A stretch of 64,000 bases of DNA from Kalmusia sp. IMI 367209 (Eukaryota > Ascomycota > Dothideomycetes > Pleosporales > Didymosphaeriaceae), in assembly GCA_027946365.1 (NCBI GenBank), contig JAPEUQ010000001.1:4278001-4342000 (forward strand). The letters run 5' to 3'. Both the position numbers and the translations under genes were made by a program. Numbering within the stretch: position 1 is the stretch's first letter; each line of letters opens with the position of its first letter. Under the pieces are notes generated by a model. It did not search any database. It saw only the letters and a list, made by a program, of their open reading frames with translations, and had not been told where the DNA came from. This document shows positions 56,026 to 64,000 of the stretch, one piece after another.

Positions 56026-59000
56026 ATGGATATCTCTGAGCTACCTGATATTAAGGATAGTATTTTATAGCAAGTTAACCTAGAGATTAAAGAGTTAAAC
56101 ACTACTATATTAAAAGAAGAGGTAGATTAAAACTATGATATTCTAAACATGTTTATAACACGTTAACATTCTTTTAGGAGGAACCTACGGCGCCTATTAT
56201 ACTTACTATAGTATAATTTAGCCCCTTATTACTATAGAGCTCAAATTTGCTTTATATATACTAGAATATCTATAAATATATAAGGATAGTTATATATACT
56301 ATATAAATATAACTGATATCCTCGATCTTAAACAGGTATTAGTAAGTAGTTCCTAACATGTTCTCAACATAATCCCATACAAAGTAGCGTCTACTATATA
56401 AAAATACGTTATTAAGATATTTATAAGGTATTCTATATATATACTAATATGATTACGCTTTAATAGGTGCAATATAGCTAGAGCCAAATCTATTAAGTAA
56501 CTACAGTAACCTCACCTTTCTTAAATAGTACCTAAGGAACGAAATGGAAGTTACGTTATATAGATATATTATATTATAAATATATTTATAATACCTTATA
56601 AATATTAATATATACTAAAGTAGAGGATTTTATCTAGAGATTAATCCAAGAGCTTTAGTAGGTTATTAATTACTTAGATCCTAACCTAATCTACTAAGAT
56701 ATAAATATATTTATAATATATTTAGAGCGTGTTATAAATATACTTACTATAAATAGTCTATTTATAAGTCTTTAAAGACGATTTTAGCAAGGAATTGCCT
56801 ATATAGATTAATAACCTACATGTGTACTATATTTACGAAAAGTAAGGTATAATATAGATAATTACCTTAAAATTACATTATAAATATAATATAAATACGT
56901 TCCTAACGTCTTAGGATATTAATAACTAACCCTAGTATTTCTTATGCTATAAGAATTATACGATATAGTAAAGAACCCTTATTTACTAAAATTATTATCC
57001 TCTATTATAAAATATAATATATCTTATCTAGAAGAACTATTATCCTTTATAAAGGAAAGTACTACTTTAACTAGCTGTTATATAATAGAATAACGAAGCT
57101 GTTAAAGAAAGAATTATAATAAACTATTTAAAATAAGTTCTAAACGCGTTCTAAACTATTTAATAGATGTTAACTATCTATAAGGCCCTGAAAACTTTTT
57201 TTATAAAAACCTATAATATAGTTTTCTATTTATTTATACCTAAGGACCTTCTTACTATATTATATATCCTTTTAATATTAATTAGAGATATACACCTACC
57301 ACCGCCACTAAATAAGCCTGCCAGGATCTATTATTTATGAGATTATAGAGCTTATAAAATCTATAAGAGACCTAAGGTTAATAATAGGTTTAGAATATAT
57401 TTAAAAGCTATTTATAATGTATTAATAACCTTCTCTAGGTATATTTCTTCTGAGCCCCTTACTTCAGTAATACTATTAATAGAATAATATTTAAATATTA
57501 TAAGATCTTTATATTTCATTTAATAACCTTAATCAAATATTAGTAATTATATATAAATAGTGAATTACCTATTAGCCTTAAGGATAAGATTTTATAGGCG
57601 TAGTATTTGAATATGAGCAAAGATATAGGACGGTAGTAAATATATATAAACGTATTCTAAACGCGTTGTAAAGATGTTACTAACGTAATTATATAGTAAT
57701 ATATCTAAGGTATATATAATAATATCTTTAGGATTTAGATTATATACTTTACTAAAGAATAAGCTTAAATTTATTAATATAAGAGAATTTTAAAGTTGAT
57801 GTCTCTTTTAAACGAATTAAGCAGCGAAATCTAAATGAAATAATAATTAGAAAATTTCTTAAGAAATATAGTAAAGTAAATATATCTAGAATACGTTTAG
57901 AATAGATTATTAACTTAAATAGTTATCACCCTCGCGAGAGTATATATTGAGAAATAGGACTAAGAAAGCTATTTTAAGGCATTCTAAAGGCTTTTCAAAC
58001 ACGTTAAAACATATTAAATAAGAAGCTATTCTAGTCCTATATTACCTTTAGCGAAGATTATTCGTTTACGTTAATTATTCTTAATATATATGGTGGCCAA
58101 TTTCTAGATAAGCTGCTATAATATATTTAAAATATATTCTAAGCATATTCCTAGATTTAGGTAATATCTTTATTCTATTAATCCATAAGCTAGACCACTA
58201 GTATAGTATATATAAAAGATAGTAGTATTCTATCTTATATACTTCTTTAGAAGTATAACTACTCTAGTACCTATAAACTATAAGTTATAGTTATATATAA
58301 AATCTTTATTAACCTATTAAACTACTATTAAGTATAATTAGCTTTACGATCTTTTAATTAGTATTTATTATATTTAGAATATATTTACAACATCTTACTA
58401 ACACGTTATAGAGTATAAAGAAGCTCTATTAAAGAATAGGCTAGGTATAAGCGCCATCCACTTATTATAGGTAGGCTTAATAAGGCTTACTTATTAATTA
58501 ACCCTATTATCTTTACTACGTTACGGTATTATATAAATGCTGTTAAGTAAAGTGTAAATAAGTTAAATATAACTAGTAAAAAGTAAAGGATACTAGCTAT
58601 AATCTTAAAGTAAGTTCTTAAGATATTTTTAACTTATTCTAAGTATGTTCCTAAGGTGTTCTAGTGGTGAAAGGCTTAATAGGCGTAATATAAATTAGTA
58701 TAATGCTCACTAGAGCTTTAGAGTATCTTATAGATAGAGAGATACATCTCTAGTAGCTTAATTTTAGTAGTTATATATTTATAAAAGTGGATAATACTTT
58801 ATAACATTCTAAACAGGATCTAAACGTATTTCTAATATATTCTAGAACAGCGTTATACTTTAGCTATTAAGGAATAGCCTAAGAATTTTATTAACCCTAA
58901 CTCTTTTCTTATTAGAGTATCCTTAAGTGGTATTATTCGGCGTAGGGGCTTACAGCAAAACTTATAGGAAGTTTAACTTTAAAATCTAGCTTATAAAGAT

Positions 59001-59270
59001 CATCTACTAGATATATTTTATAAATATTCTATAATCCGTTTAGAACATATTACTAATACGTTCTATTAGGACTATTAGGTAATTTTCTTAGCAAGAAATA
59101 GATCAGCAAAGGTAGTAGATTAAATTAAAACTATTAAAAATTAAGCTAAAGGTAGAGTAGTAAGCTATTAAGAAAAAGGAGCTAGATTTACTTAAGAGAC
59201 GGAGGCGTTTATAATTAGGAGATAAATAGGATATAAATATACTAAGAATATATTTATATTCTCTTGTTTT
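56026..59270 (+). pseudogene. Transposase gene of the 3.6-kb element, RIP-inactivated, many intron-like modules
   Basis: Starts at ATG 56026. Three introns can be placed with frame continuity: 56122-56177 (56 nt, phase 0), 57633-57696 (64 nt, phase 2) and 57871-57922 (52 nt, phase 1). Other likely ones are 58361-58411, 58610-58664 and 58787-58845. Nearly every candidate intron holds a version of TTCTAAAC(A/G)(C/T)GTT and ends with a TACTAAC-like branch site and TAG. The C-terminal part reads basic and Gln-rich when TAA/TAG are taken as Gln (DQQRQQIKLKL, KKKELDLLKRRRRLQLGDK). One apparent single-base shift occurs near 57780. Many in-frame TAA/TAG codons make it non-coding now. Confidence 0.6.
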
Positions 59271-59297
59271 TTGTATTTTATATAAGACTCGTGATTA

Positions 59298-59407
59298 GTA
59301 AAGCTCAGTCAACTAATTAGTTAATTTAAAAGCCAAGCCTACTGCTTGGCATGAGGAAGCTTAGACTCCACTAGTAGGCTTGGCTTTTTGACCAGTCGGC
59401 TGAGCTG
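59298..59407 (-). repeat. Right terminal inverted repeat (110 bp)
   Basis: Reverse complement of 55798-55907 with a few transitions (for example CTAGTGGAGTCTAAGC against CTGGTGGGGTCTGAGC). It carries more A/T changes than the left end. Confidence 0.85.
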
Positions 59408-60084
59408 TATGCTCGGTGTCAACACAGGATATCTACAGCCAGCGTCCTATAGCCCTTACTCTACGCACATGTCTCATCGCGATGGCAGATTTCTTATATG
59501 ATATACTCTTAAAATATATCACCATGCTCTTTATGAAGCACGAGAGCCTTCTAGGAGATGATTCCTAGACGTACTTACGGCCCTCAAGCTTAATAATGTA
59601 TAGTCCACGATTGGAGCGTAGGGCGACGTTAATAAGGCTGGGGTAAGCATAGTACCTACCGGCTGGCGTTGAATCGCGCGCATTTTTAAAAGATATTAAG
59701 ACGTCTATCCCTAACATCTGTGTCCCCACCAGCTTTCTTAAGCCCTACAGCATTATAGCATATATATAAAGGATTGATTTTCAGTTTCGACCACGTGCTT
59801 AAGAGTGAGGCAGCTATTAACGGGTATACCAATAAATAATAACTAACATACTAATAAGGTAAATCTAGTTAGATTTAAACGCTATATAAGTACTATACTA
59901 TATCTAGTTTACTAGTATTTTAGTACTATAAGAAGATATTTTATAATATTATAATAGCCTAATTCTTTATATTATTATTATATAGGAGGCTCCTTAGAAG
60001 GCTACTAGTTAAAGCTCTAAGATACGTAGCCTTAAAAACGCGTTAAATCTATATATATAAAATTAGCTATATTAGTAATATAAT
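59408..60084. other. AT-rich intergenic stretch
   Basis: Bases 59410-59760 are of near-normal composition; AT-rich sequence resumes after 59830. No gene is recognised. Confidence 0.4.
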
Positions 60085-60530
60085 GAGGCGGTCGTAAGAC
60101 TATCTTAAAGAGATTAAGTAAAAATAAAAACGTATAGGGTTATAAGATTATAAGGGGTAAATATTAATTAACTACTATAAGTATTAATTATTAATAGTAT
60201 TAATAATAGTCTTCTATAAGGAATTATATATAAGAGAACTTAATAGATTAATAATAAGAAATAATAAAGATTATTTATTATCTCTATATATTACTAGCTA
60301 TATATAACAGGGCGGCCGTGAGGCTATCTTAAAGGGTTAAGTAAAAAATAAAAATATATAGGATTATATAGTTATAAGGGGTAAATATTAATTAACTACT
60401 ATAAGTATTAATTACTAATAGGGTTAATAATAGTCTTCTATAAGAAACTACTTATAAGAGAACTTAATAAATTAATAATAAGGATTATAGATAATTATTT
60501 ATTATCTCTATATACTACTATCTAAGGTTG
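60085..60530 (+). repeat. Tandem duplication of a 224-bp AT-rich unit
   Basis: GGCGGTCGTAAGACTATC at 60087 recurs as GGCGGCCGTGAGGCTATC at 60311. The following 200 bases stay alike, including GGGGTAAATATTAATTAAC and AGTCTTCTATAAG. Differences are mostly C/T and G/A transitions, as RIP would give. Confidence 0.8.
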
Positions 60531-60655
60531 GCTCTATAGGCTCTATAGATAGAATCTATAGAGTTGACTCTACGGGCTCTATAGATAGAACTAGACTAGT
60601 AAATGGGTTGGGGTTAACTATAAATAGATTAGGGTTAAGTTAGCTATTACTAAGT

Positions 60656-60780
60656 ATTAGGTATAGATTGGGGTTAGGTTATATAAACCTTAGGTGTAGA
60701 TTAAAGTTAAATTATATAGACTCTAGATATAGGTTAGGTTGAATTACATAGACCTTAGGTATAGGTTAGATTAAGGATTT
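60656..60780 (+). repeat. Minisatellite of about 33-bp units
   Basis: Four degenerate copies begin near 60657, 60690, 60722 and 60755, each close to TTAGGTATAGGTTGGG followed by TTAGGTTATATAGACC. Just upstream, 60535-60600 has short CTCTATAGATAGA repeats. Confidence 0.65.
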
Positions 60781-61179
60781 CTATCTAGGTTAGATTTATA
60801 TAATAATAATTTATATTAATATTTTATATAATTATATTACTAGAAAGTATATTTAGGAAAACGTCTATAACTTTTATAGAATACTCTACTAGCGGAAGTT
60901 AGAGATATAAACTATTTATTTATAATAGCTATTAAATATAGTAATATAAAGAAGGTTAAACCCTTTAATATTTATATAATTAAAGTATTTACTCCCTATT
61001 TATACTAGAAATATATATAATATCTTCCTATTCTATAATCTCTTTCTTATCTATAACCTCTTTCTCCTTTATAATCTCTTCCTCCTCTATACTATCTATA
61101 TAATCTAAATAGATTAAAAGCTTAAAAAGATTATTTACTCTATTATAAGGTGCTAGGCTATCCTCTATAATAATATATT

Positions 61180-63330
61180 ACTCCTTCTCTTAAAAATTAT
61201 ATACTTAAAAAATATAATCTACTAAATTCTCTAGACTAAAAGATGGTGTCTCCGATCTCTAATTATATCTCTTATAATATTAAAAATATACTTAATACTT
61301 ATTATAATAATTTAAATAGATAGAATATCTTTTATAATTTAGATAAAATAAGGATAAATATTCTTATTTACTTTTTACTACTATAAAATATTAAAAGATT
61401 CATCTATAATAATATAAGATATACTTAAATAAGTTTCTCCTTTCTAACGTATTATCTCTTACTCTTCTTCTATATATTATAAGCTAGTACCCTAGTTTTA
61501 GCTAGATACTAAAATACTACTTAACTATAATTAATTTAAGAATAGGGGCTTCCAGAACCACTCTATACCTAATAATTATCTAGAATAGATAGTTAAGATT
61601 AGAGTAAAATCTCTAGTTTCTTTATTATTATAGCGATTAAGGTATTAAAGAAATTACTAATAATAGTTATATTTATTTTAAACTTTCTAAGTATTATTCT
61701 ATAGATAGTATTAATAATTACTATAATAAATAGTTATAATAATAGTATTTTATATACTATAAGCTTTGTGTTGGATTGAGAATAGTTATATAGTTAAATA
61801 AAAAGCCCTACTCTATATTTATTTTTAAATAGTACTTATTTAGTTTAATTTATTCTTTTTAGCTATAGCTTTTACTATTATTAACTACTCTATATTATCT
61901 CTATTCTTTAAATCTTTACTAAGCTCTTCCGTCATCTTATCTAAAAATCAAAGAGTTAGTTATATATAAACTAGATATATTAAATCTATAGTTTTTAGTT
62001 CTAGCTTAAAGAGTTAGTTATATCCTTAAATCTCTTTAGTATAGCTGTAATAAGCTTAAGGTAATACCACTTAGTATAAGATAGTTAAAGTTATTTAAGA
62101 TTATAGAAATCTATCTCTACGTTATTATTATTACTAGTAGCCCTAGTAATATAAGGAGTTATTTTTAAGTTAATTTCTTATTTAAGCTATTTATTAATAT
62201 ATAACTAAAGTTTAACTACGTAGTTATATATATTAAACGTTAAATTCTAATGAGTTCTTATATTTTTATATAATAGAGACGTTCTTTGATAGTAGGATTA
62301 CTAAGTAGTAATAAAATATTTAAAATATTATAAGAATTAATTAATCGCTTTATATATTATCTAGAGCTAGTCATAACTTAGTCTATAATAAATATCTATA
62401 ATAAAAGCTAGTTTACCTTCTAAAGAGAATTTAGTATTAAAATTTCTAATTAAATCTTATTTATATAGTATTATTATAGATTTTCTTTAACCTCTAGCTT
62501 ACTAGGAGCTGCTAGCTTAAGATACTAAATAATATCCTAGACAACTAGATTAATAATATAAGTGAGGCATAGAACCATATTCTTAATAAAATTCTAATTA
62601 ATATCTTCTTCTTATAGTTAAGTTTAGATAGTATAAGCTAGTATTCTATTATTACTAGTATTATTATATATAATAGTTAGAAGTTACTACTTAGTATTCA
62701 TATTAGATAGAACTCTATAGTACTTCTAATACTATAGACATACCTATATAGCTTTTATAAATTAGGATAAAATCAAGTAGCTTTTATAAAATTCCTAGTT
62801 ATTATTAATATAATACCCCTTTACTAAAAAGCTAAGATGGTTTCTTATAGACTAAGTATTTAAGGTAATTAAAATCTTTATAGTTTTATAAAGATTATAA
62901 AGTAGAGAAGCTTTAATTATTTTAACTTAATTCTAGAATATTAACTATAATTTATAATAACTCATTATCATAGTATTAGGCCTAAAGTATTAAAGAAAGT
63001 GTTAAAGGATAGTCTCTCTACTATTTAGAAAGACTAGTTATTATTTATTATCACTTATATAAGTTCATTCTCATAGATTATAGGAGAATATAATGAGACT
63101 AGTGTTATAGTATTTTAATAATATAGAGACTAGGCTATAGATATAGATAACTAAATATATATAGAAGTTAGAGTCTTCTTATAAGATTAAATATTAAGGT
63201 AATTTATAAGATGCTTAGTTCTAATTATTTTAACTATTAAATGTTAAAAGTACAAATCCATAATTAAGATAGAATATATATAGGTGACTATTCTATATAC
63301 TATATAATCTCTTTAAATTAGGTCTAGATT
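61180..63330 (-). mobile_element. RIP-mutated hAT-family transposase relic
   Basis: On minus, with TAA/TAG read as former Gln codons, near 63060-62985 the sequence gives YENELIQVIINNNQSFQIVE followed by RLSFNTFFN, the N-terminal motif of fungal hAT transposases. Near 61365-61235 it gives PYFIQIIKDILSI and then IFNIIRDIIRDRRHHLL, the order and spacing of the C-terminal hAT dimerisation domain (YPxLSRMAxDILSIP..SxERLFNxARD..RRxxL). No terminal inverted repeats or 8-bp target duplication were found, partly because the block is so AT-rich and runs to the window end. It cannot make a protein now. Confidence 0.65.
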
Positions 63331-64000
63331 TAGCTAAAATAAGAGGTTAAATTTATTATAGATTATGAGTTAAAGGATCTATAGCCTATATAGTTTTACT
63401 CTACTATTTATTTTATATAGAATGAATTTTACTTTATTCCTCATTATATTCATTATTTATAGATAAATATTTAATTAATATTAGGGTACTTTAAGTTCCC
63501 CTCTAATAATTTAGGCGCTTAATTAGAATTAATTAAAGATAGGTAGAAACTATAGGGATTAAAGAGTGATACTATAAGTAGAATAGATAAAAATAGTAGT
63601 ATAATAAAAAGATATAATAAAACTAAAGGAGTTATAAGATATATTAATAGTCTAAGAGGATTTAATACGTATATTTCTATTTATTTAACTATAAGATAGG
63701 GTGTAGGGCTTATAATATTCTAGTACGTCTATTTACATTCCTAAGTATATTCTATAATAAGTAAGTATTAAAATTATAAATAATATATTTATATTTTAGA
63801 TAAATAATCTATAATTATTAATTATATTAACTATTACTAGCTAATTATAGTTAAGTAGAGTACTAAAACTTAACTAAGATTTATCTCTTAATATTTAAGT
63901 ATTTATTTTATAGTAGACTCTAATACTTAATCATCTTTATTAAAAAACCCCTTAAAATCTATAAAGCCCTTAAACTCCTCTTTACTATTATTATTATCCT
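63331..64000. other. AT-rich sequence to window end
   Basis: Heavily AT-rich, stops in all frames. Probably continues the transposon-derived block. Confidence 0.5.

Larger units (their letters stand above)
55798..59407 (+). mobile_element. RIP-mutated DNA transposon with long palindromic inverted ends
   Basis: Outer ends CAGCTCAGCCGACTGGTCAA and its reverse complement face each other at 55798 and 59407, with TA on both outer sides. The 110-bp inverted ends match except for C-to-T/G-to-A-type changes. The 3.4-kb interior is very AT-rich and has no frame of 60 codons. Reading TAA/TAG as former Gln codons restores a plus-strand protein beginning MDISELPDIKDSIL at 56026. It also shows VDVSFKRIKQRNLNEII near 57795-57845 and ITLARVYIEK near 57926, which recall the core of Mutator-like (MULE) and related fungal transposases. 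Long inverted ends also fit MULEs, but the expected 8-11-bp target duplication is not seen. The superfamily therefore stays tentative. Confidence 0.75.

Noticed and set aside
60600..60780. GGGTTAGG-like motifs as possible telomere repeats
   Set aside because: Units are about 33 bp, degenerate and not TTAGGG arrays; better explained as a RIP-mutated minisatellite.
1..64000. tRNA, rRNA and CRISPR features
   Set aside because: No cloverleaf-like sequence with A and B boxes, no rRNA core sequence and no regularly spaced identical repeats were found by eye; CRISPR is not expected in a fungus.

Overview
The window looks like a piece of a filamentous ascomycete genome (Pezizomycotina; a Dothideomycete would fit, but the order cannot be fixed from sequence alone). 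Genes are spaced, lie on both strands, and are cut by short introns of about 46-125 nt with GT..AG ends and CTAAC/CTGAC-like branch sites. Typical fungal families are present: a HET-domain protein, a Kex2-processed secreted peptide, a type B carboxylesterase, a GH28 pectinase, a POT peptide transporter, an F-box protein and DUF7025-type AAA ATPases. The last 8 kb are extremely AT-rich with no open frame left, as expected after repeat-induced point mutation (RIP) of transposons.

Layout. 1-4.3 kb: end of a sugar transporter, GTP cyclohydrolase II (riboflavin synthesis), and a hydrophilic repeat protein. 6.6-8.3 kb: secreted carboxylesterase/lipase. 8.4-13.8 kb: a divergent pair, a STAND-like protein (DUF7708-type N-terminus, no P-loop) and an AAA ATPase, sharing a 523-bp promoter. 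14.5 kb: a 61-codon Cys-rich secreted peptide precursor. 15.5-17.9 kb: two broken genes (3'-5' exonuclease, C2H2 zinc finger). 18.7-24.2 kb: peptide transporter and F-box protein. 24.6-26.1 kb: exo-polygalacturonase. 28.7-31.9 kb: a small three-exon Tudor-type protein, a glutathione-transferase remnant and a DJ-1/PfpI protein. 33-36.8 kb: two divergent Thr-rich secreted proteins. 39.7-41.8 kb: HET-domain protein. 42.7-47.7 kb: gene-poor, with relics. 47.7-52.6 kb: NMNAT-like nucleotidyltransferase with an internal intron-exon duplication, MFS monocarboxylate-type transporter, YdcF-like DUF218 protein. 53.3-55.4 kb: GMC oxidoreductase pseudogene and an unknown gene killed by three C-to-T-type stops. 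55.8-59.4 kb: a 3.6-kb RIP-mutated DNA transposon with 110-bp palindromic inverted ends. 60-64 kb: tandem repeats and a RIP-mutated hAT transposase relic on the minus strand.

The genes do not form one clear pathway cluster. Themes are nutrient uptake (sugar, peptide and monocarboxylate carriers), plant-polymer or ester breakdown (GH28, carboxylesterase), secreted surface or effector-like products, and self/non-self or NLR-like proteins (STAND-like, AAA, HET). This mix is common in accessory parts of plant-associated fungal genomes. Exon structures were worked out by hand from splice signals and frame continuity and are not confirmed by transcripts.
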